Origin: Sphagnum magellanicum
Taxonomy: Eukaryota; Streptophyta; Sphagnopsida; Sphagnales; Sphagnaceae
Direction: 5' to 3'
Assembly: GCA_021904315.1 (NCBI GenBank)
Contig: CM038922.1
Span: 17,459,347 to 17,523,346, forward strand
DNA: 64,000 nt
In this document: piece after piece, positions 22,996 through 33,368 of the stretch
How positions within the stretch are numbered: the first letter of the stretch is position 1
Layout of the letters: each line of letters opens with the position of its first letter
Notes under the pieces: generated by a model
Told to the model about the DNA's origin: nothing
Databases searched by the model: none
Seen by the model: the letters and a program-made list of their open reading frames with translations, nothing else
Translations under genes and position numbers: made by a program

Positions 22996-24999
22996 GTATG
23001 TAGCTAATCACTGCCATTAGCTATGGAACAGGAATACGTCCAAACTGTGTTAACTATGTGCACACACTATCCATCCTGCATGGTGCACTGGTGGGTGCTG
23101 GTGCACTCTGGCCATTAAGTAGCGTGCTGTAGTTTTTCCCCTCATGCTACAGCCTTGGACATTTGTGTGATGATCAAGTATCTCAAGGACAAACTTATGA
23201 GGTCTTTAAGAGACAAACTCAGGAGGAGATCTTCAGTTGAGCTGGATGGATGAGTCCAACCCCCTGTTGAGTGGTTATTTGATAGGTTTTGAGAACCACA
23301 GCAATTCTTTGATTACTTTTAGAGCCATGGTTATAGATTTTTAAGAACCGTCCTCCAAACCTTTGGTTATCATATGTGCCATATTACAAATAACCGCCAC
23401 CCACAACTGGTCCTAACTCCAAACATGGTGAATGTGGGGGAACGGAAGAGAAGGTGATCAGTTCTTTAAACTCATGACTATCTGACAATTCGTTACAAAA
23501 CATTGAGAAAGGAGGTGGAAGAGTCACAAATCTAGTTAGGTCACTACAGGATTTGGTTGGCAGGGAAAGGAAGATATGTAGGCCTGAATTGAGACACAAA
23601 AGTATGGAGGAGGGTACCAGAGTACTATGGTCCTACCTTCTTCTTCTTAGGCACTCTTTTTTGGGAAATTGAGAAAAGAAACTCCCCAAAAAAAGTAAAT
23701 CTGAGAAAATAAAATATTATATTCCTTAAAATATTCCATTAACTAATTGCAACAGTAACAAGAAGTTTTGGAAGGAAGAGACAATAGAAATGAAGAGAAC
23801 TCAACTCGGAAGGAGGACAAGTGGTGGCAACAACAACAACCACTTTGGTTCTATTAGATGCACTATTCATAATGCACATGGGAGGAAGAGAAGAGACCCA
23901 AACGATGGGCATGGAAAGAGCTCACTTAACTATATAAAATTCTATTGCAACAAGACTTGGGGGAGAATACCTAGCATGTAGACTTTCATGTTTCATTATG
24001 GGCAGCAAGTTGATCCTTGAAAGTACTATCCCCATACTAGATAGGAAGGTGGGGGGTGCTCTACCCTAATTCCAGTTTCCAAGGCATGCATGGCATCAAA
24101 GTGTTGCTACCAATGTTTTTGTCAGTTTTGTAGGATAACTACACACCCTTGCAATACACTAATCAAGATTGAGGTCTCTTTGGAGACATCTGCTAATCAA
24201 GATCAACATATCCTAATTACTTTCCTCAGACAACAGGGTTCAATTACACTTCAAAAGATGCAAGCATATGCAATTTCAAGTCAAGCAGTAGCAATGGAGT
24301 TTGCCACCTCTCAACCTTGGGTGCTTGCAAACTCCTCACCTCTTGTCTCTTCACAGATTTTATATGTCATAGGTGGCTTAAGGATGACTTCTAGGTTTAG
24401 CTCTAGATTATTGAGTATAGTAGCTTAATGGATTTTGGCCCCTAGGTAATAATAGGTCTATTTTTATATGAGGATTTTTGATATTTTGGCTTGTGTTGAA
24501 AGTTGAGATTCGTTATAGAGTTACAGTATCTTGAAGGATTTTGGTTTCTTTTCAAGGAAGATTATATTTTTGCATGGTGAAATATTTGAGTTTTCATAAG
24601 TTTTCTTTTGCCTTAAGATACTTTTTAATGTAAATGGCAAGGCCACAGTGTGACACGGCCCTTGTTTCTCCTTGGGGAGGGGAGATCATAATCAAAGAAC
24701 TTGAAAAACCCTCCAAGAACTGGCAGTTTTCATGAAAGAACTGGTAAAAGAATTAGCAGTTATGAAGGTGCTTATTTGATTTATTATTATTTTGGAGAAC
24801 CATGGTTATATATCAGAACTGATTCTTTTGATTTTTTGAACACCATTGGTTATGAACCCCGAGGACCACCTTGTTAACTGCCAGGTGTCTGTTCCTTGTT
24901 TTGATAACCACCTAACACATACACATATTTTTCGAACAATTCCAATCAAGTGTAAGGGCTTTATAAGACAATGAATGTCTTTTGATTTTTAGTATGCAC
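22996..24999. other. spacer with decayed GTTCT-family repeats
   Basis: Repeat fragments of the hAT-type MITE family lie at about 23,285-23,375 and 24,690-24,900, mostly in the reverse orientation (AACCATGGTTATATATCAGAAC, ATCAAAGAACTTG). A 112-codon plus-strand frame at 24,090-24,428 has no recognisable similarity or supporting copy. No gene is called. Confidence 0.4.
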
Positions 25000-25256
25000 C
25001 AGTGTTGGGTTGTTAGAAACTGCACCAGGGCAGTCCTTAGGGTTGTTAACTTTGGTTATTAAAAAAAAATCGGTTTTGATATATAACCATGGTTCTCAAT
25101 TATAACTAAAATTTGAAAAAGTTAAAATAATTGCTCAGAAAACTATCAAATCTTTCATGAAACCTCAGCTGTTCTTTGAGTGTTTTGAAATAACCAGAAT
25201 CAGCAGTTCTTTGATCGCGGGTTCTTTTTTTTGAAACCAAGAATTGAACAACATTG
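25000..25256. mobile_element. hAT-type MITE with 8 bp target duplication
   Basis: Best preserved member of a dispersed family in this window. It starts CAGTGTTGGG and ends CAACATTG, and the inverted ends differ at one base over 8. Flanks are GTATGCAC (24,992-24,999) and GTATGTAC (25,257-25,264), an 8 bp target duplication with one difference, as hAT transposases make. It is non-coding. The first ten bases match those of the autonomous-type hAT element at 41,697, so that family could have mobilised it. The interior is rich in GGTTCT and AAAGAAC words that form many short internal palindromes. Confidence 0.75.
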
Positions 25257-25264
25257 GTATGTAC

Positions 25265-26501
25265 CCAATCACATAAAATGTCCATCTTACTTTTTTTGCA
25301 CTTCAAGTTCCTTCTTTGACTCGACTCTTTAACCAAAAATCAAACAAAATTAATGCAATATAAGATGAACATAGAGTTAAAAGAGCAACAAAAACAAATA
25401 TCCAATAATTGGAACACAAATTAATGACATTATATTTTTCTTAAAGCTCTAATTACACTCCAATAAAACAGGGTCCAGAAAAACAATATAGGTTCACATG
25501 TGTGCACTGAGAAAACCCCATTGGGGTTAATAAAAGGAACATATATATGGAGCAGTCAGCGGCTGAGGGGGCAAGGCCCGTAAAGAAACAGAATCAGAAA
25601 GCCAGGGGAGAGTCAAACTGGGAGAACCTGTGAAGAAAAAGCCCAGTGTTCATCATACATTACTTTAGAATATGTTGATGCAATAATAATGATCATTATA
25701 GTTTTGAAGCTGAAGAGCATGTCAAGAGCTTTTGCACATGGGATTTAGCGAAAACAAACTCAAGACTTCAAAAATATATATAGATTACAATTTACTGAAA
25801 CATGCGGTTTAGGTAGTTGTGAAACTAGCAGCTCACTGAGTAATGACTCTGGTGCTTTACAGCAGGTTCAAACTTCAGATGAAAAACTTTTCCTTACTGT
25901 ATCTAGAAATTCTCATCTAGATGCATACACTTCTATGGAACATACCCATCCATCATATGCACATATAGTACTCCAAATGTCAGACACACATTGTGTCAAG
26001 TTTGAGCCAAAATTATGCCGGAATCTTACACCAGTGTGTGTATTCTCCTCCTTATGGGCCAGAGCCAATAAACCGAAACCTGATATATGTATATACGTAA
26101 GGGTATCCATAAATTGAAGCAAAGTTAAGTAAAATTTACCAAATTTACCAAAGTTGGAAGTATGGAAATGATTCGTGTTTTGTTATGTCTTTTAGTTCTT
26201 GGAGAATAGCTTCAAGAAGAAATCCCACAAGCTGGAATTTCTTGGTGACTCCTCCCTCGAAGGAGGATTGTCCCCTTGCCCTCCATCGTGACAAGCCCCA
26301 AGTTTTGAAGCAACGTGGTTCTTCACTTCCTTTGCCTTGTTCTTGGCTTTTCCAAGTTTGCTTTCCCTGGATACAAAAAATTGAAAGAAGTTCAACACAC
26401 ACGTACACATAAAAAAAGTGAGATGAGTGTGTCACACCCTAAAAGAAAACAAAGAAATCATATATATAAACACTAAACCCTAAACCAGAGAAAAAACTCC
26501 A
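25265..26501. other. spacer left of the duplication
   Basis: Unique DNA next to the left edge of the segmental duplication. On the minus strand a possible exon (about 26,365-26,192, after TTTTTTGTATCCAG) reads GKAKNKAKEVKNHVASKLGA and ends FFLKLFSKN stop. I do not recognise it and give it little weight. Confidence 0.35.
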
Positions 26502-26688
26502 CAACAACAATTTAATGGAGAAATAATAACAATACACAAAAAGAACTGCAAATGTACTCTGAACAACCCCAAAATTGCAAACCAATATCAAGGTATTGCA
26601 ATACCCTTTAGAGGGAAGTTAATTAGATGCCTAAATTTTCATTTCTACCAGCAACTATGTAGATTAAATGTTATAGTGTGGCCCAAAC

Positions 26689-26960
26689 CAGTGTTGTATG
26701 GGTATCATCAGAAATGGCACCAAACCCCCACCTATTATAAGGGCAGTTCTTTGAAATCATAACCACTGTTCCCAGAAAATCAGAGAACAGGTTCTGATAT
26801 ATTATCCATCATTCCTCAAAAAGTAATAACATTAATGAAAGTACCCCCAAGAAATGCATGATTCTTTGTCAGTTATTTCATGAGAACTGCAAGTTCTTGA
26901 GTGTTTGAAATAACCAAGACCAAAGGTTCTATGGTTCTGATTTTTTGTTTCCCCAAAAAC
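26689..26960. repeat. hAT-type MITE-like repeat inside the duplication
   Basis: Begins CAGTGTTGTATGGG and carries the same internal words as the element at 25,000 (AGTTCTTTGAAATCATAACC, GTTCTGATATATTATCC, GTTCTATGGTTCTGATTTTT). No right end or target duplication was found. The partner at 48,365-48,625 lacks about 95 bp at the right side. It was therefore present before the duplication. Confidence 0.5.
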
Positions 26961-27203
26961 CTCTGGTTCGGGTTATTTCAAAAACTCAAAGAACCTGCAA
27001 TTCTTTGATTAAAATTTCTAAAAGCAGGAACTGGGGCTTATTTAAACAAAATCAAATGCCTCTACAAAACTGGTCCAAATGATTGTCAAGACAATATTGC
27101 AGTTTAGCATGACTCATCATGTTATTGCATTTGAAATTCAAAAAATAATAACTTTTGAATGTTGGGTTTCAAGTCAGATTACGAAAATTGATGCATTTCA
27201 ATC

Positions 27204-27641
27204 TCAAACAAATCTAACTTTCTGTATTGGGCTTTTGGTGTTCCACAAATCATAGTTGAAGTACCTGGATATGGGATTTTTTGTGAATTCACCATCTTCG
27301 AACTTGATGATGATTTCTGTATTTTCTATCATCTCATCAGTTGACACACCCAACACAGCTTCCTTACCATGCCACACTCGGAGTGTCTTGTATGAGTCAT
27401 TTGGGTCAACCGCACTTTGTACTAAGAAGTCAGGGTTGTCAACAACACTTGTTTCTCGCACCTTGGTGTTAGTTACTAAGTTGAGATCTGATGCTGCTGC
27501 TTCTGATGATGATGATGCTGGTGGTGGTTTAGGTTTTAGCTCCTTCAATCGAGCTTGAGCTCCATTTGAAGTCACTTCATATACCACAAGGTTTTTATCT
27601 GTGTCATTCACCAATGTTGTGTACAATTTCCCCTTTGTCAT
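27204..27641 (-). CDS. small protein of unknown function, copy 1
   Basis: A 145 residue protein starting MTKGKLYTTLVNDTDKNLVV. The ATG at 27,641-27,639 is the first after an in-frame stop four codons upstream of the GTG at 27,650, so it is the likely start. The N-terminal third (TTLVNDTDKNLVVYE) looks like a beta strand-rich start. A low-complexity linker follows (KPKPPPASSSSEAAASD, about residues 37-53). The C-terminal half (DPNDSYKTLRVWHGKEAVLG, later FEDGEFTKNP) is mixed and globular-looking. There is no signal peptide or membrane segment. The frame is intact in both duplicates, with four amino-acid and about two silent changes by eye, too few to test selection. An acceptor-like TTTGTATATATTGCAG lies about 60 bp upstream (about 27,710 on the minus strand), so a 5' untranslated exon is possible. 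I do not recognise the family with confidence. Confidence 0.55.
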   Translation of the reverse strand: MTKGKLYTTLVNDTDKNLVVYEVTSNGAQARLKELKPKPPPASSSSEAAASDLNLVTNTKVRETSVVDNPDFLVQSAVDPNDSYKTLRVWHGKEAVLGVSTDEMIENTEIIIKFEDGEFTKNPISRYFNYDLWNTKSPIQKVRFV

Positions 27642-27829
27642 TGACTTCACTTTTGCTTGTCAAAAGCAAAGCAAAAGCTCTCTTTGAATACCAGTGATTA
27701 TCAGCTTGTCCTGCAATATATACAAAGGAAAATGTTTCAATGTTACAAGAGAGATCTTGTTGGTCGCTTGGGTTTTTCCAAGATGCTTGAGCATTGGGTG
27801 ACAAGCAAAACGACAATGGAAATCACAAA

Positions 27830-28215
27830 AATTCTGAATAAAATCCGGGACAGAATTCTGAGCAAAATCCTGAACAAAATCTGGAGAAAAATCATCAAAA
27901 AACTCCTGATCATGTGTCTGTTGTTGCTTACAAGGTGCTTACCAGTTATGAGCTTTTTGTTGCACTTTGATGGCTTGCACAATGTGACAGTGCTGCAACA
28001 CAGCAAGATGATGATTGACAGGGTAAAAGTATAGCTGCAAACTCACAGCTGAGAAGTATCTTCTTATCTCCAATCTTTGCCCTTCTGTTTTTGGATTTGT
28101 CTTTTATGCTTCTTCCTTTGATTCCAATCTCTCCTTGAAGGATTTGTCCTTGTGCTTCTTCGTTTGATTCCAGTCTCTTCTTGAAAGATTTGTCCTTTGA
28201 TTCCAATCTCTCCTT
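27830..28215. repeat. short-period tandem repeats upstream of the small gene
   Basis: At 27,830-27,880 a 12-14 bp word of the form AAAATCCTGAAC/AAAATTCTGAAT repeats about five times. At 28,115-28,215 the words TTTGATTCCAATCTCTCCTT and GAA(G/A)GATTTGTCC alternate three times. They make lysine/isoleucine-rich and lysine/glutamate-rich frames, which I treat as repeat artefacts. The same structure is present at 49,404-49,790. Confidence 0.5.
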
Positions 28216-28340
28216 GAACCAGCTGAAATGGAAATTTCTTTCTTTGTGCCTTCTACTCCACAATCTGCTCATGCAAAAACCTGCAAATGTGTCCAAAGAT
28301 ATAGTTTTAGTATATTTTCTAGCAGAACTTGCAACTTCTA

Positions 28341-28585
28341 ATCTTGAAGCAGCAGCAGTGGCTGTAGTAGTGCGCTTTCATTTGTCGAATGAATCCAGAT
28401 TCAATTTGTATCTTGATGCAACAACATAGTGCTCTTTTGTTGTTGAACGTATCCGGAAACAAATTATATCTCAAAGCAGCAGAGTAGCACTCTTTTTGTT
28501 GTGGAATGAATCAAGGATTGCTTTTTATCTTGAAGCACTGGCAGAAGAAGTGCTCCTTTTATTGTGGAATGAATCCAGAATCCAA
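28341..28585. repeat. four-unit minisatellite, 58-69 bp unit
   Basis: Units start at about 28,341, 28,410, 28,468 and 28,527. Each runs ATCTTGAAGC, AGCAG, GTGCTC-TTTT, TTGT-GAATGAATCC. Units are diverged from each other yet nearly unchanged in the second genomic copy (49,915-50,159), so the array predates the segmental duplication. It lies upstream of the small gene on that gene's strand. Confidence 0.6.
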
Positions 28586-29250
28586 CAAGTCAGCAGTCAT
28601 CAGATGTCAACATGAGGATCCAGGTGAAGACTATTCAAGGTCTTTGGATCTCTCAATATGATGTGAAGAAGAATTGGAGACTACGAAGCTCTTTGGTATC
28701 TCATGGTCTGAAAAACTCAAGACTATCAAGAAGGTCTCTTGATCTCGTTCAGGAGCAGGATCTTTTCTCTTTCCATCCCTCTCTCTCTCCTCTCCTCTCT
28801 CTCAATGTGCTTTTTACATTCAAGCAATCTGCGGCCATGTTAGACATGTGTACCTTTGAAGCTTTTGTTTCATAGTGGAGAGAACTTAAAAAACTTGCTG
28901 TTGCAAAAGAGCTTTGAAATGAACACTGAGAACTGTGACTATTGGAGGCTTAGCAGTGAGGGATAGTGCAAGGCAGGGCCGCAAGATTTTCCTGGCAAAA
29001 GATGGTATTCAACAAAGACCACAGCAGTGAGCACCACGCACGCTCTGAAACACACTGTAAAACCTAATTAACTGGTACAAACTCGTTCTTCCCCGCGTTG
29101 ATGGCTCCAGTACTCTTTTCTTCACTATCCTTTTGTGTGCTACCTAGAACCGTTTCTCCTACTTCCCGCAGAATCAGCTTCTAAGGTTTTGGTCTTTCTA
29201 TATTTCAAGCAAACAATAAGCCTCTTCCTCGACGGGATAGACTTCTTCCG

Positions 29251-29288
29251 CCTCCTCCTCCTCCTCCTCCTCCTCCTCCTCCTCCTCC
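29251..29288. repeat. (CCT)n microsatellite
   Basis: About 12-13 units. The partner tract at 50,825-50,847 is 15 bp (five units) shorter. It creates poly-leucine and poly-arginine frames that are not genes. Confidence 0.8.
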
Positions 29289-30049
29289 GCTTGTTTCTCA
29301 CTCCGGTTCCCGTTCCTCTTTCCCGCAAGACAATCAACTATTTTCTCCTCTTCCTTTTTTGCTCTGTTTCAAACAGATAGCGACAAACTCTTCCTCAACT
29401 TGTTTCTCCTCTTCCTTATGCTCTAATAAGAACTTGCCTATTTTCTTTCAAGCACACAGTCAGACTCTAATGTCCTTGTTTACTTACTGGATTGACCTCC
29501 GCGGCTGCATCATCATCATCCTCCTCAATCGCTTGCACGAGTATCAAAGCCCGAAGCTCCACGATCAGCAACTATAGCGACACAAACCACTGCCAATGTC
29601 TCCTGAAATCTTCCTTCAACGCTCATACAATTGCTGCAAATTCCTATTCTCCAACAACAGACAAAGAGAGAAAGAAAAATTATATGCACCTGTCGTGGAG
29701 ACTAACAACAACCAGTGCTGCTCGCCCTTCTTGTTGTTGTTGTTGTTGTATTATCTTGTTCTTCTCCACCTCCTCCTCTCTCCTGTCGACTTGAAAAGTT
29801 CTTAGGAGGAGCTCCAAAAGCATCTTACCGACACTTGCAAAAGCACTCTGGCATTTTACTTGTGGAATTGGTGGGGTTTTGATGATGAATGAATGAATCC
29901 CTGCCAAACTTTTATTAACGAAAAGGCACCAATCTGGAAGGAGAAATGGATGATCATTTACTTATTTCTTTATTTTAGTTTTTGGGGTTCCATTGCAACC
30001 CAAGAAAATGTGTCAAGGGTAGCTGCTGACTCCGACAATGTGTTTTTTT

Positions 30050-30685
30050 TTTGGGGTCAATTTTGTGATTTAGCCAAAGTGGCCATCATCCATGCCAAGA
30101 TTTAGTCTAATTTGGCTACACGCATAATATGAAAGTAGATTTTCTTAAATATTCTTCTATATTTTTGGCTACCTACTTGAACCAGGTATAGAAAATTTGA
30201 AATTAAAAAAAAATTGGTCGAATTCTGGCTATTGAAAATAGCAAATAGCACTTGATTTTAGCAATTTTAATTTTTAATTTCACTTTTTGGCTGTAGCCAG
30301 CCGGAAAAAAGGCTATCGCTGAGTCACTGACCCTATTATTGCACCTTTAACAACCAATGTTTTTCTTAGCGATTTCTGTTTATAGCTCAAGTGCCAATCA
30401 TTCATTGGAAGATGTAAAAAAAGTGGCAATCATCCCTAGAAAGATTTAGCCAAATATGGCTATAAACCATAAATAAAGTCCAAATCTTTAATCATCCTTC
30501 TATATGTCTGACTACACAATGAAAAGCAAATAAACAAATCAGGTGATTTTTTACTTTTTTTCCCCCCTCATTTCTGGCGAGTGAAAAGCTCCAAAATCAC
30601 TTCTTTTTCAAACTTTTAGTTTTTAATTTCGCATTTTTTTTGGCGAAATTTCGCCAGTTAAAAGAAAGGGCTCTTAATAAGAACA
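30050..30685. repeat. tandem pair of TAGCCAAA/TTTGGCTA repeats
   Basis: Two related units, about 30,050-30,320 and 30,410-30,685, each with TTTAGCCAAA near the left, CTTCTATAT with GGCTAC or GACTAC in the middle, and a GGC-rich right part. They match the reverse strand of 15,925-16,060. The same pair is at 51,630-52,250. Confidence 0.45.
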
Positions 30686-30925
30686 TGTTTTAAGATATTG
30701 ATCTTGTGATACAAAAATATTTCTTGTTGAAATTTTGGTATGTAGGTAGCACCTATGGATTCCTATTATGGCTATTGAAACCCCAATTTTCAGAATTAAA
30801 GTACAAATATATGATAAGTATGTGAAAATTTGGGGCTTACAACTAACTTAATCAATGTCAAATGAGTTCATCATTTTTCTCCCTATGACTGCACACTTCA
30901 TGGGACAACTTGTTGAACTGCACAA

Positions 30926-31109
30926 AATCAATTCTTCAAATGTAGAGCAAGCAAATTGCTCAAACAAAAAAAAAGCCCTATCAATTCTTCAATTTCTAAA
31001 GTAAGCACATTGCTCCCAGTAAAAAAAAAATAACAAAATCAATTGTGTAATTTCTAAAACAAGGACATAGGTTAAGCAAAGCTCACAACTGAACCTTTGA
31101 ATCTAGAGT
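30926..31109. repeat. 48-55 bp minisatellite, truncated at the duplication break
   Basis: Three units plus the start of a fourth, each beginning near AATCAATTCTTCAA and containing TCTA-AGCAAGCAAATTGCTC. In copy 2 the same array continues to about six units (52,495-52,785). Copy 1 switches inside unit four, at TTTGAATCTAGAGT, to the ankyrin-side DNA. Confidence 0.65.
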
Positions 31110-33368
31110 TTTGTAATTTTGATTTGTTAGGTTTGTTAGCTATGGATTATCTTCCAAAGGTTGTTGTAAGTTTAGAAAGTCCTTGTTAAACATACAAATC
31201 ATTGTCACATAGATTTTGTAGTCTTATAAAAAAATCCTTTGTGCCCAATATCCAACTTTTGCTTGGTATACTACATTGATAAATTTCATTTTTTTTTTCC
31301 CAACTACAAGGTGTAAGTTTAAGTCCTAAGGAGTTCAACAAGCCAGGTCTTTTGTCTTTTACAAGGTGGAGCAAAGTAGTTGAGAGTAGAAAACTTGTAC
31401 AAAAAATTCCTAGCACGACAAATGAACACATTGTTACTAATAATGTGTGTTATGAAAGCTCATGGGTTAAATACCCACTTCTTGAATAATTAAAATGTGG
31501 TTGTATTTGAATATAATAATTTGCCAATTTGAGTAACAACAAACACAAACATGTTGGATTTAATGACAATGACAATTAGATTATATATGGAAAATGGCAT
31601 TATTAAATTCCAGAAACATATTCATAATAATGTACTTTTTAATTTTTCACATTTTCTTCTTACATTCTTTAGTTACCTAACACTTTCTACTTGATACATT
31701 TGCAAACCTTGCATCCAATTTTTCATTTTGTCTTATTACAATAGCCTTTTCACAATAATTTTATTTGAATGGTTGAAATATCTTTTGTTAGAAGATTATT
31801 ATATTGTATAAAACATTATAATATATGACCACCAAAATATCTATCATCTATGTTTCAAATTAACAAGTTTGTGTTGTAGCTATGTTAAAATTTCATTGCC
31901 ATTAAATGGCCACAAGTGACATGATGAAATATTCGAATATTTTGTTAACATGACAAAATATGCTTGTGCTATCAGAAAATATTTCGCCACATTGAAAATG
32001 TGTCAAAAAATATTTTTGTGACATGGTAAAAATATATAATAAAATATTTGTTTTTGCTCATCTTCACAAGCAATCATGTTCATAGACTTGTGAAATAACA
32101 TTCCCCATTTGTAACTTACAAATTGGTGATAAAAAAACAAATCAAGTTTTAAAACCTTGGCTTGAATAATTTTATTTTTCCCCTAAAGTATTCACACAAA
32201 GATGAGATGGAGATAAAACTAGGGAAATTAAGACTAGTAGAAACATGTTCATGTAAAGAAAAAAATTATTTGTAATGACAATATTGTGAAGGGAAGAACT
32301 GGTATAGGTGAGATCAATATAAGGTCAAAACAGTAGGATCAAGTACAAATGTCCACATATATAAGTTGATGTGTTAATTGTTATCTTGAAGTTTCCATGG
32401 CTTGTGTAAAGTAGGATCTCTTAGTCTTTTTATTTATCGTCTAGCAAAAGGGAATAATTTTGGATTATGAACATCCCCATTCTCAAACTTCAAGTACAAA
32501 ATCTATTATGCAAATGAGAATAATAATTGTTCACATTTGATTTGATTTGATTTTTTTTAGGCTCATTTAAATTTTGCAAGGTTGAAATCCAATCTGCTCT
32601 TTATTTGTAAAAAAGTTTGGGATTTATTTTGTTAAATGACCATTTTTAGAGGTATTAGATAATTGTCCGATCTTTTTTTTATCGTCCTATTATTATTTAA
32701 TTTTTTAATGTATACATATTACAACCATCATGTATTAATTATAATTCATTATTTCAAATTGTTGCATACCTTATATTATAATTAAATTGATTATTTGAAT
32801 AAAATGTACCTTTTTAAAAACTAATTAATTTATAATTTCTACTCAACAACCAATATATTGCACCCTATTTTTACTCACCTATTTTTTACTTTTCTTCCCC
32901 CCGCCCCCAAATTCTATCTATTATTTCAACTTGTAAACATGTACATCAACATAAATAATGTCATCAATTGTTATGCTATGCACACTTAATTTTCTTGGAA
33001 CCACATTCAATAATTTATGATTTCATCACTTTATGATTTTCTCTCAACTAAGTCCACCATTTCTACTTCATTAATTTCTGTTGCTCTAGTAAAATCCAAA
33101 ATATTCTTAGTTTCACACCTGGCTCTAATATCATGAAAAGATTGGATATGAAACTAGAAACTTAGAGAGAGATTATATATATATATATATATACAACAGA
33201 AAAAAACATTTGTCATGTATATTTATAATTTTAGGTGTGACAAAGGTCATTTCTTATGTCCAAGTAGAGCGTCCACCAAATGAAATACATAGTCCAAATA
33301 ACTAGTTACAACAAAGGGTAATTTTAAACTAACGACCTATTCCCTCATACATCCCAACTTCGATAGAA
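31110..33368. other. 3' flank of ankyrin gene 1
   Basis: AT-rich non-coding DNA homologous to 57,411-60,597 but clearly more diverged (about 85% near 31.2 kb, about 91% near 32.2 kb by eye) than the DNA on either side. It contains a TA microsatellite at 33,174-33,193. The site CATTC at 31,663-31,667 is the unfilled target of the solo LTR in copy 2. Confidence 0.6.

Noticed and set aside
24090-24428. 112-codon plus-strand frame
   Set aside because: No similarity recognised, no second copy and no splice or repeat context; chance length in spacer DNA is plausible.
27256-27558. 100-codon plus-strand frame conserved in both duplicates (also 48,830-49,132)
   Set aside because: It is antisense to the 145-residue gene; the copies are too recent for conservation to be informative.
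28612-28875. Plus-strand 87-codon frame kept in both duplicates (also 50,186-50,449)
   Set aside because: It has a pyrimidine-rich tract and no recognisable similarity; near-identity of the copies explains its persistence.
29135-29380. Poly-leucine and poly-arginine frames
   Set aside because: They are produced by a CCT microsatellite whose length differs between the duplicates.
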